Of a stretch of DNA of 32,867 nucleotides, positions 7,003 to 14,442 are shown one piece after another. Both the position numbers and the translations under genes were made by a program. Positions within the stretch are counted from its first letter, which is position 1. Every line of letters begins with the position of its first letter. The notes under the pieces were generated by a model that was not told the origin of the DNA, did no database searches, and worked only from the letters and a program-made list of their open reading frames with translations. This DNA comes from Candidatus Omnitrophota bacterium (GTDB taxonomy: Bacteria > Omnitrophota > Gorgyraeia > 2-01-FULL-45-10). The stretch lies in assembly GCA_028748925.1 (NCBI GenBank), contig JAQTPE010000004.1, positions 1 to 32,867 on the forward strand, written 5' to 3'.

Positions 7003-8460
7003 ATGTTAAATCGTATCTTAACCTTTTTTCAGCATGCGAAGATCGCGGACATTGCCGACATCGGGATTATTGCGGTATTTTGTTATCTGATTCTGGTCTG
7101 GCTCAAAAAAGCCCGGGCGCGGTTCATATTTATCGGTATGATAATGATGAGCGCCTTGTATATATTGGCGCGCTTGTTCGGGCTCTACTTAACTACCGTA
7201 GCGCTTCAGACATTTTTCGCCGTTGCTCTTATTGTGATAGCCATAATCTTTCAGGATGACCTGCGTCATCTTTTTGAAAGAATAGCCATCTTCAGCGTTG
7301 CGCGCAGGCACCGCGTCGTAACGCCCTTTACGCAGAATGTAGAAATTTTAGGCAGCGCCCTGGCGAATCTATCCCGCAAAAGAATAGGGGTTTTGATCGT
7401 TGTCAGAGGAACCGATCTTCTCGAACGGCACTTGGAGGCGGGGGTTGTATTGGATGCCGTTATAAGCGAAGTCCTTCTCGAGAGCATTTTTGACCGCCAT
7501 GTGCCAAGCCACGATGGCGCTGTAATTGTAGATGCCGGACGTATAACCAAATTGGGATGTCATCTGCCGCTTTCCACGAATATCAAAGAGATCGGACGGC
7601 TGGGTACGCGCCATGCCGCGGCCCTGGGCATAACCGAACGTACAGACGCTCTTTCTCTTGTAGTTTCAGAAGAGGAGGGAAGTATCTCGGTGGCGGAGAA
7701 CGGCAGGATAAGGAACTTAAAGGATATCACTCAGCTTAACAACACTCTACAGGATTTCTATCGCAGAAAATTTCCTGAAAAAAAGAAAACGGGTTTAAAA
7801 CGTTTTTTGATGGAACATTATCCGGAAAAGATAATCGCTGTTCTGATTGCCTGCAGTCTATGGGTAGTGTTCGGGCACCGCACAGAGAATGTCCGGAGAG
7901 ACTTTGTCGTCCCTATAGAATATCGCAATCTTCCCGCGGATCGGATTATTAACGAACCAAAGACAAAAGAAGTAACGGTGACATTGGGCGGGAATGAACA
8001 GGAATTCAACCTCCTTAAGCCGCAGGAATTAAAAATATCTTTGGATATGTCCGGTATTAAAGACGGAGAGAACGAGATCGGTTTTTCTAATGATCTGGTG
8101 CGGAATACTTCCGCTCTTTCCATTGTCAATATCGATCCGGCGCAGATCATTGTAAATTCATACCGGCTTGTACCGCTTACTGTTCCGGTTAAATTAAAGA
8201 CCAAAGGGAAACTGCCGTCAGAAGTTGTGGCGCGAAGTATGAAAGTGGAGCCGGAGTCGCTTTCAATTATGGCCCCCAGCACAATGCCTCGCGATAAAAT
8301 TAACATTGATATGGAGCCTATAGATCTAACATCGGTAAAGCAAACAACGACTATTACGCCTAAGCTTATATTCACACCCGATATCCGGTTCTCCGGAGAC
8401 AAGAATCCCGACTTAAAGGTTATTATTGAGGTCGAAAAGAAAGAAAAACCGAATGGATAA
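7003..8460 (+). CDS. cdaA: Diadenylate cyclase (CdaA) fused to YbbR/CdaR-like domains
   Basis: A strong GGAGGAG precedes the ATG. Residues 1-85 hold three membrane helices; about 100-240 form the DAC domain that condenses two ATP into c-di-AMP, with HDGAVIV (DGA 171-173) and GTRHAAALGI (201-210). The canonical RHR reads RHA here. A fourth membrane helix (about 276-290, EKIIAVLIACSLWVVFG) is followed by two YbbR repeats (about 298-380 and 390-480) that would lie outside the cytoplasm. In Firmicutes CdaA and its YbbR-repeat regulator CdaR are separate neighbouring genes; here they are one 485-aa polypeptide. Topology is consistent: cytoplasmic cyclase, external YbbR sensor. The next gene, a DHH phosphodiesterase, overlaps by 8 nt, so synthesis and breakdown are co-transcribed. 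Confidence 0.93.
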   Translation: MLNRILTFFQHAKIADIADIGIIAVFCYLILVWLKKARARFIFIGMIMMSALYILARLFGLYLTTVALQTFFAVALIVIAIIFQDDLRHLFERIAIFSVARRHRVVTPFTQNVEILGSALANLSRKRIGVLIVVRGTDLLERHLEAGVVLDAVISEVLLESIFDRHVPSHDGAVIVDAGRITKLGCHLPLSTNIKEIGRLGTRHAAALGITERTDALSLVVSEEEGSISVAENGRIRNLKDITQLNNTLQDFYRRKFPEKKKTGLKRFLMEHYPEKIIAVLIACSLWVVFGHRTENVRRDFVVPIEYRNLPADRIINEPKTKEVTVTLGGNEQEFNLLKPQELKISLDMSGIKDGENEIGFSNDLVRNTSALSIVNIDPAQIIVNSYRLVPLTVPVKLKTKGKLPSEVVARSMKVEPESLSIMAPSTMPRDKINIDMEPIDLTSVKQTTTITPKLIFTPDIRFSGDKNPDLKVIIEVEKKEKPNG

Positions 8461-9418
8461 GCGCTTTAAAGAGTTCAAGGATATCCGGCGGGCCGTGTTA
8501 AAAGCGCGGACCATAGCTATCTCCGGCCATATCAATCCGGACGGCGATTCGATAGGTTCTCTTTTGGCGCTTGGTATAGGGTTAGGCGGCTTGGGTAAGA
8601 ATGTGTATATGTTATGCCAGGATGAGATACCTCCAAATTACAAATTTTTGCCCGGCGCGGATCGCATAGTCAAGACAACAAATAAACGGGTTGATCTGGC
8701 AATAGCCGTGGATTGCGGCATTATAGATCTTTTGGACAAAAATATCGCGGTATTCAAAAAAGCAAAGTCCATACTTGAGATTGATCATCATGAATTCAGG
8801 AGATCTTTCGGCGATATGCAATTGATCGATTATAAGGCTTCCTCGGTAGGCGAGATTATCTTCCTGCTCCTGAAAAGAATGAATATCAAAATAACTCAAG
8901 AGATAGCCGAAAACCTCCTGACATCAATAATAGTGGAGACTAACCTTTTCAAATTGCCGAATGTTCGGCCATTTATCTTCAAGATGTGCGCTGAACTGCT
9001 GAAGACTGGGGTAAACTTCTCTGAACTTGTGAATGAAGTCTATGGGCCAAAAACAAAAGAGGCCATGATGCTATCGGCCGTTTGTTTATTAAAGGCAAAG
9101 TTCTTAAAGAAAGGAAGGATCATTTGGTCGGCAATAACGAAAAAAGATCTTAGAGCGTTCGGTGCCAGGGATTATGAGGCCGATGCTATAGCAAACGAAA
9201 TGAGTTCCATGAAGGGAGTTGAGATTGCCGTGTTATTCAGGGAAAAAAGCAAAAAGGTATTGAGGGTAAGCTTGAGATCCAAGGGGGATATCAATATAGG
9301 TAAATTGGCACAAGAATATAAGGGCGGAGGGCATTTCGATATAGCTGGTTTTTATATTTCAAACGGCGGAGACTCAGTTAGCAGGGCTTTATCCTCCGTA
9401 GAGGCGTTGATAGATTAA
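8453..9418 (+). CDS. DHH/DHHA1-family phosphoesterase (NrnA/PDE-like)
   Basis: The ORF track starts at TTG 8426, but ATG 8453 overlaps the cyclase stop as ATGGATAA and gives the usual family N-terminus (321 aa). DHH-domain motifs are GHINPDGDS (residues about 26-34), AVDCG and EIDHHE; the C-terminal DHHA1 domain ends with GGGHFDIAG, the substrate-binding glycine motif. Such stand-alone DHH-DHHA1 enzymes hydrolyse short oligonucleotides (NrnA), pApA or c-di-AMP. Placement directly after the diadenylate cyclase favours c-di-AMP or pApA turnover, but sequence alone does not discriminate. No membrane or sensory domains are present, so it is the soluble type, not GdpP. Confidence 0.93.
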   Translation: MDKRFKEFKDIRRAVLKARTIAISGHINPDGDSIGSLLALGIGLGGLGKNVYMLCQDEIPPNYKFLPGADRIVKTTNKRVDLAIAVDCGIIDLLDKNIAVFKKAKSILEIDHHEFRRSFGDMQLIDYKASSVGEIIFLLLKRMNIKITQEIAENLLTSIIVETNLFKLPNVRPFIFKMCAELLKTGVNFSELVNEVYGPKTKEAMMLSAVCLLKAKFLKKGRIIWSAITKKDLRAFGARDYEADAIANEMSSMKGVEIAVLFREKSKKVLRVSLRSKGDINIGKLAQEYKGGGHFDIAGFYISNGGDSVSRALSSVEALID

Positions 9419-9448
9419 GTATTCAGAACATGAAGGACAGGAATTGTC

Positions 9449-9476
9449 TTGAGTTTCTTTAAAAATAGATTATACT
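9449..9476 (+). promoter_or_regulatory. Sigma-70-type promoter upstream of hflK
   Basis: TTGAGT, 16-nt spacer, TATACT. It stands 31 nt after the phosphoesterase stop and would give a leader of about 100 nt before hflK. Confidence 0.65.
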
Positions 9477-9487
9477 GATAACATGGG

Positions 9488-9560
9488 TCTAGAGGATATT
9501 CTCTAGAGGTTGATGCGATGGTCGGGCCGCCATCTGATTTAAAATCGGATAGCGGTTTTT
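9488..9560 (+). promoter_or_regulatory. hflK leader with palindromic hairpin and attenuator-like stem-loop
   Basis: TCTAGAG-gatatt-CTCTAGA is a perfect 7-bp hairpin (9488-9507). It is followed by CCGCcATCtGAT / ATCgGATaGCGG (about 9528-9555) ending in TTTTT, which looks like a terminator placed between the promoter and the hflK ribosome site. A conditional terminator is a reasonable inference; no ligand class is recognised. Confidence 0.5.
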
Positions 9561-9584
9561 GTGTTTATAGAGGGAGGATGAATT

Positions 9585-10579
9585 ATGCAATGGCAAGATA
9601 CGCCTACGCCCGAAGAAATAATCAATGCCGGCAAAAAAAATTTTCTGAATTCAGCAAGTATTTCATTTGGACGGCGGTAGCTTTGTTTATTATCATGGGC
9701 CTTAAAGGATTAATTTATTCGATAGGTCCGGATGAGGTTGGGGTAATTCAGCGGTTCGGTAAATACATCAGGTTGAATTCGCCCGGATTACACGCGAAGA
9801 TTCCCTTCGGCATAGAGAAAGTCACGCCGATTAAGGTAGAAAAAATATTTAAAGAGGAATTCGGCACAGGAAGAGTGGATTCGCCTTCCAGTATTAATAT
9901 GGGAGAAAACAGAGATGTGTCATTGATGCTTACAGGCGATTTAAATATACTCGATGTGCGCTGGATTGTGCAATACAAGATAAAAGATCCCATAAAGTTC
10001 CTTTTTGTCGTGCGCAATCCGCAGACCATTATACGGGATGTTTCCGAAGTGATTATGCGCCGTCTGGTAGGAGATTACACCGTTGATGAGGTGCTTACAA
10101 TTAAAAGAGAAGAGATAGATCATCTGGCCCAAGTTGAAACACAGAAGATATTAGATGAATATCAAACCGGGGTTCAGGTTGTTACGGTGAAATTACTGGA
10201 TGTAAACCCTCCCGATAAAGTGAAACCCGCCTTTAACGAAGTAAATGAAGCAAAGCAGGAGAAAGAGAAGATGATCAACCAGGCCTGGGAGGCATATAAT
10301 AAGGCTATCCCTAAGGCAAAAGGCGAAGCGGAGCGTACAATTCGCGAAGCGGAAGGATATTCTCTTGACAAAATAAACAGAGCAAAAGGCGAAGCGGAGA
10401 GATTTTTAGCCACTCTAAACGAATATAAAAAAGCGCCGGAGATAACGCAGAAGCGATTATATCTTGAAACATTGAATGAGGTTTTACCTAAGGTAAAAGA
10501 TAAATATATTATTGACCCAAGGCAGTCTTCTATATTGCCGTTATTAGATATAGGGAAGAGAGGGGGCGAGGGACAATGA
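9585..10579 (+). CDS. hflK: HflK (SPFH-family membrane protease modulator), reading frame shifted at an A8 tract
   Basis: HflK forms with HflC a large inner-membrane SPFH complex that encloses and modulates the FtsH protease. From VALFIIMGLKGLIYSIGPDEVGVIQRFGKY onward the sequence is clearly HflK, with the SPFH domain and a long coiled C-terminal helix (KAIPKAKGEAERTIREAEGYS). The ORF track's frame opens with an unlikely N-terminus (9518). The best ribosome site (GGGAGG, 9572-9577) instead points to ATG 9585, whose frame reads MQWQDTPTPEEIINAGKK, soluble and HflK-like, then stops at 9678. Moving back one base at the A8 tract (9633-9640) joins it smoothly as ...NAGKKKFSEFSKYFIW, giving 331 aa. 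Either one A is missing in this sequence or slippage/-1 frameshifting occurs. hflC overlaps as ATGA. Confidence 0.85.
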
Positions 10580-11532
10580 AGCGTACAGCGATAGGCATGA
10601 CTTTAGGAATTATCACAGCGATAATTATTTTTATCGTCCTCGCACTTGCGAGCGGCGCGTTATTCATAGTGGACGAAACAAGGCAGGTAGTGATTACCCA
10701 GTTCGGTAAACCTGTGGGCGATCCCATAACGTCAGCGGGTCTGCATTTCAAAATGCCGTTTATACAGGACGCGCATTATTTCGAAAAGAGACTTCTGGAA
10801 TGGGACGGAGACCCTAACCAGATACCCACAAAAGATAAAAAATATATCTGGGTAGACACGATGGCGCGCTGGAGAATAGTGGATGCTCTCAAATTTTTGC
10901 AATCTGTAGGCAACGAACTAAGCGCCTCCAGCCGTTTGGATGATATTATTAATTCCGCCACGCGCGATGCCATCACCAATCATTTATTGGTTGAAGCGGT
11001 GAGGAATTCAAACCGTATATTAGAAACCAAGGAACTTGGAGAGGATGCTATCGTCAGTGAAGAGGCGCTGGAGCGTATAGAAATCGGCAGACAGCAATTG
11101 ACGCGCTCGATACTGGATAAAGCAAAAGTTCTGGCTCCTCAGTATGGCATCGAGGTCATGGATGTGCGTGTGAAACGAGTAAATTATGTGAAAGAAGTGC
11201 GTGATAAGGTATATGACAGGATGATAGCCGAAAGAAAACGCGCCGCCGAGAAATACCGTTCGGAAGGTCACGGTAAATCTGCCGAGATTGAGGGGCAGAT
11301 AGGAAAAGAACTAAAGCTGATCACATCAGAAGCATATCGGCAGGCCCAATCTATTACAGGAAAAGCCGATGCTGAGGCGATCAATATATACGCCCAGGCG
11401 TATTTACAGAATCCGGAGTTTTATTCTTTCCTTAAAACGATAGAGACCTATAAAAACACCATCGATGCCGGTTCCACCATCATTTTAACCACCGACAGCG
11501 ATTATTACAGATATCTGAAGCAGCTTAAATAG
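10576..11532 (+). CDS. hflC: HflC (SPFH-family membrane protease modulator)
   Basis: Single N-terminal membrane anchor (residues about 8-32, IGMTLGIITAIIIFIVLALASGALFIV) then an SPFH domain: VDETRQVVITQFGKPV, GLHFKMPFIQDAHYFEKRLLEWDG and the family block VMDVRVKRVNYVKEVRDKVYDRMIAERKRAAEKYRSEG. The C-terminal SYYKFLKT-like segment reads EFYSFLKTIETYKNTID, normal for HflC. Length of 318 aa matches the family. It overlaps hflK by four bases, the universal hflKC arrangement, and partners with HflK around FtsH at the inner membrane; ftsH is not in this window. Confidence 0.95.
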   Translation: MKRTAIGMTLGIITAIIIFIVLALASGALFIVDETRQVVITQFGKPVGDPITSAGLHFKMPFIQDAHYFEKRLLEWDGDPNQIPTKDKKYIWVDTMARWRIVDALKFLQSVGNELSASSRLDDIINSATRDAITNHLLVEAVRNSNRILETKELGEDAIVSEEALERIEIGRQQLTRSILDKAKVLAPQYGIEVMDVRVKRVNYVKEVRDKVYDRMIAERKRAAEKYRSEGHGKSAEIEGQIGKELKLITSEAYRQAQSITGKADAEAINIYAQAYLQNPEFYSFLKTIETYKNTIDAGSTIILTTDSDYYRYLKQLK

Positions 11533-11540
11533 AGGCCAAT

Positions 11541-11642
11541 ATGCTTATTTTACGGTTGATCTTGATCGGGTTCCTGCTCGGAATCGGGATTTATTTCGGA
11601 TTTATTTTTATGAAATGGGTTACCGTATTACTGAAGCGGTGA
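11541..11642 (+). CDS. Small single-pass membrane protein, 33 aa
   Basis: Too short for the ORF track. ATG 11541 follows an AGAGG eight bases after the hflC stop and encodes MLILRLILIGFLLGIGIYFG... ending KWVTVLLKR. Nearly the whole peptide is one hydrophobic helix with a positively charged end, as expected of small inner-membrane proteins. It sits in the hflC-mscS gap of 157 nt. It may be a real co-transcribed gene; coding status rests only on the ribosome site, position and composition. Confidence 0.5.
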   Translation: MLILRLILIGFLLGIGIYFGFIFMKWVTVLLKR

Positions 11643-11689
11643 ATGGCAAGGTAGAGGCGGATTTTATTTAATAAATCTGGAGAGAGATT

Positions 11690-12748
11690 ATGTATAACGG
11701 AATTCTTGAGCGGGTTTTTTTAGGAAACAGAATATCGGATTATTTAATCGCGTGTATCATGTTATTGACCGGATTTGTCGTTATTAACGTCGGTATACGG
11801 TATCTTATAAAGCACGTTAAAAGATTATCCGAAAAAACTGCCACAACAATAGACGACTTTTTGGTAAGCGTCTTCGAAAGACTCGCCGTTCCGTTCCTGT
11901 ATCTTATCGCTTTTTACGCATCTATGAAAAGTCTTAACTTCGATCCTTATTTTGAAAAGGGTTTGAACTATTTTTGCCTGGCCGTAATTGTTGTTTTTGC
12001 CGCGCGCCTTATAATTATGCTCGCTAAGTATGTCTTTAAGATATATCTGACCAAAAACGGCTATGACGCGTCCCTTGAACACAGTCTCCAGGGCATATTG
12101 ATTGTGGTCAAGGCGTTGGTTTGGGGCGGTGCGATAATCTTCTTCCTGGACAATCTCGGTTTTAAAATATCGGCGGTTATCGCCGGTTTGGGTATAGGCG
12201 GTGTTGCCGTAGCGCTGGCCGCGCAGACTATACTGAAAGATCTCTTCAGCTATTTTTCCATAATCTTCGACCAGCCGTTTAAAGTAGGAGACTTCATTAT
12301 AATCGGGGATTTTATGGGGAGTATCGAATACGTTGGAATAAAAACGACGCGTATACGCAGCCTGGGCGGCGAGATGCTCGTATTTTCCAATTCCGATCTT
12401 ACCGATTCCCGTGTGCGTAATTACAAATTAATGGAAAAAAGGCGTGTCGTATTTAAACTGGGCGTTGTTTATGAGACGCCCACGGGAAGACTGAAGGAGA
12501 TTCCAAAAATCATCGAAAACGTTATAAAGAATGTCAAAGACGCCATATTTGATCGCGCTCATTTCTTTTCGTACGGCGACTTCAGCCTGATATTCGAAAT
12601 CGTCTATTATGTCGCCGGGCCTGATTATAACAAGTATATGGATATCCAGCAGGAGATTAATTTTGCCATTAAGGAAGAGTTTGAGAAGAGGGGGATCGTA
12701 TTCGCGTATCCTACCCAGACTCTCTATGTAAATAAAGCAGTCTTATAA
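11690..12748 (+). CDS. MscS-family mechanosensitive channel
   Basis: Small-conductance mechanosensitive channel of the inner membrane, releasing solutes on hypo-osmotic shock. Four N-terminal hydrophobic helices are followed by the pore helix and beta-domain signature ISAVIAGLGIGGVAVALAAQTILKDLFS (about residues 160-188) and FDQPFKVGDFI, EYVGIKTTRIRSLGGEMLVFSN. The C-terminal alpha/beta domain runs to the end. Length 352 aa lies between E. coli MscS (286) and YbdG/YnaI-type proteins, owing to the extra N-terminal helices. GGAGAG precedes the ATG. The CBS-domain gene begins 4 nt after its stop, so channel, CBS protein and antiporter are probably co-translated. Confidence 0.94.
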   Translation: MYNGILERVFLGNRISDYLIACIMLLTGFVVINVGIRYLIKHVKRLSEKTATTIDDFLVSVFERLAVPFLYLIAFYASMKSLNFDPYFEKGLNYFCLAVIVVFAARLIIMLAKYVFKIYLTKNGYDASLEHSLQGILIVVKALVWGGAIIFFLDNLGFKISAVIAGLGIGGVAVALAAQTILKDLFSYFSIIFDQPFKVGDFIIIGDFMGSIEYVGIKTTRIRSLGGEMLVFSNSDLTDSRVRNYKLMEKRRVVFKLGVVYETPTGRLKEIPKIIENVIKNVKDAIFDRAHFFSYGDFSLIFEIVYYVAGPDYNKYMDIQQEINFAIKEEFEKRGIVFAYPTQTLYVNKAVL

Positions 12749-12752
12749 TAAA

Positions 12753-13223
12753 ATGCAGATAAAAGATATAATGTCGGGGCAGGTAATATCCGTAACCCGT
12801 TCCTCAACTTTAAGGCAATTATTGAAGCTATTCGATAAATTTCACATATTTCCTTTAGTCCCGGTTATTGAGAATGATAAACGCCTCATCGGTATTGTCT
12901 CCTTCCGAGATCTTATAGATGCCCTCAGCTCCTACCATCCCGATGTATTAAAATTAGTGCCGTTTTTAGATGAGGAGGAGATAGATATTTTTAAAATGGA
13001 TATCACGGATGATATAGGGAACTTAGTGGTTGTTGAAGATATCATGGAAAGAGAGTTCATCTCTATTTTGGAGGACACTTCGTTAGAAGAGGCTTACAAG
13101 CTTATGAGATTACATCTAAAAGAAGAGGTTCCTGTAACAGATAAAGCGGGCAGGCTGGTTGGTATGGTGGGGGTATTCGATATTATCCAGGCGGTATTTC
13201 GGCAAAAAGGCATAATCGAATGA
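12753..13223 (+). CDS. Tandem CBS-domain protein
   Basis: A 156-aa soluble protein made of two CBS motifs: residues 3-65 (IKDIMSGQVISVTRSSTLRQLLKLF...LIGIVSFRDLIDAL) and about 97-150 (VEDIMEREFISILEDTSLEEAYKLM...LVGMVGVFDII). CBS pairs bind adenine nucleotides, including in some proteins c-di-AMP, and regulate partners. No catalytic domain is attached, so it should act in trans. Its last four bases overlap the start of the CPA2 antiporter (ATGA), the most likely partner, as antiporters often work with CBS or RCK units. With a c-di-AMP synthase upstream, c-di-AMP as ligand is an attractive but untested inference. Confidence 0.92.
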   Translation: MQIKDIMSGQVISVTRSSTLRQLLKLFDKFHIFPLVPVIENDKRLIGIVSFRDLIDALSSYHPDVLKLVPFLDEEEIDIFKMDITDDIGNLVVVEDIMEREFISILEDTSLEEAYKLMRLHLKEEVPVTDKAGRLVGMVGVFDIIQAVFRQKGIIE

Positions 13224-14389
13224 ATACAATCTTAGGGGTTGGTTTTATTCTGACAACAGGATTATTCTCCGCGAAATTGATAAAGAGGATAAAATTTCCC
13301 GCGGTGACCGCTTATCTTTTACTGGGCATACTTATCGGCCCGTCGTTATTTAAACTGATTCCGGAAGGGGTCTTAAATTCCTCCGGGTTGATCTCAAATG
13401 TAGTATTAGGTATAATCGCTTTCGGGATAGGGCAGAATTTTTCCAGGTATCATCTCAAAAAAATTGGAAAACCAATTATATGGATCTCTATCTTGGAGGC
13501 TTGCGGGGCGTGGGCATTGGTCACTCTCACTTTTTTGTTTATCCTGAGGCAGCCGTTTTATATCTCGCTTGTATTCGGAGCGATCGCATCGGCAACCGCG
13601 CCTGCCGCCACCGTAATGGTGATAAGGGAATACCGGGCAAGAGGTAATTTTACCGATACCCTTTTAGGCGTAGTCGCGATCGATGACGCATGGTGCCTTA
13701 TCATATTTGCCATATCGCTGGCGATATCGCAGGCGGTATACACACATATGATGGCAGCCTCTTTTTTAATCAAAGTATTTTTCAACGCGCTTTTGAGTAT
13801 ATTTGGATCCTTTGTATTGGGAGCAGTCCTGGCAATAGTGTTATCTCTGCTTTATCGTTTTATCCGTACACAGACAGAATTACTGATTTTTACATTGGGG
13901 TTTATTTTTTTAAATATAGGCCTTGCTATCTGGCTGCACCTGTCGGTTCTTCTGTCGTCCATGTTCTTGGGGGCGATATTGATTAATGCCCACAGATATT
14001 CATTTAAGTTTTTTGACGCCCTAAAATGTGTTGATTCTCCGCTATTTTTGCTTTTCTTTGTACTGGCGGGCGCTAATCTGGAGATAAGTGTTTTGCCAAA
14101 ATTAGGCATAATCAGTATAGCTTATCTTGTATTCAGGGTAATAGGCAAGGTGGGCGGCGCGAGCCTTGGGGCCAAGATCTCTAATGCCCCGGAAAACGTA
14201 AGAAGATATTTGGGATGGGGGCTCGTGCCACAGGCGGGTGTTGCCCTGGGAGTCGCGTTAATTGCAAAGAGCGATTTTCCTGCGGTGGGGGAGATGATCT
14301 TTACTACGATCATCGCAACCACAGTGATTTATGAATTGATCGGGCCGTTATGCACCAAGTATGCTTTGAAAAAAGCCGGTGAAATATAA
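13220..14389 (+). CDS. CPA2-family cation:proton antiporter (Kef/NapA-like)
   Basis: Inner-membrane antiporter with about 12 hydrophobic helices in 389 aa. The first helices carry FPAVTAYLLLGILIGPSLF; the family's unwound-helix motif reads GAIASATAPAATVMVIREY and the ion-binding helix has VVAIDDAWCLI, the paired acidic DD of electrogenic Na+/H+ or K+/H+ CPA2 members. The C-terminus ends right after the last helix, so the TrkA-N/RCK domain of KefB/C is absent. The overlapping CBS protein could supply the regulatory function. Ion selectivity is not readable from sequence. Confidence 0.92.
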   Translation: MNTILGVGFILTTGLFSAKLIKRIKFPAVTAYLLLGILIGPSLFKLIPEGVLNSSGLISNVVLGIIAFGIGQNFSRYHLKKIGKPIIWISILEACGAWALVTLTFLFILRQPFYISLVFGAIASATAPAATVMVIREYRARGNFTDTLLGVVAIDDAWCLIIFAISLAISQAVYTHMMAASFLIKVFFNALLSIFGSFVLGAVLAIVLSLLYRFIRTQTELLIFTLGFIFLNIGLAIWLHLSVLLSSMFLGAILINAHRYSFKFFDALKCVDSPLFLLFFVLAGANLEISVLPKLGIISIAYLVFRVIGKVGGASLGAKISNAPENVRRYLGWGLVPQAGVALGVALIAKSDFPAVGEMIFTTIIATTVIYELIGPLCTKYALKKAGEI

Positions 14390-14442
14390 ATAAGAGGAAT
14401 ATCCCGGTGAAGCGTAAAATAGAATAACCGAAAACAATCATT

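Noticed and set aside
6972-7259. 95-aa plus-strand ORF overlapping the cyclase start
   Set aside because: It is an out-of-frame shadow; the cyclase frame has the ribosome site and clear conserved motifs.
9518-9584. Upstream start of the hflK ORF in the track (MVGPPSDLKSDSG...)
   Set aside because: This stretch is the terminator-like leader hairpin and has no Shine-Dalgarno before it; the ribosome site points to 9585.
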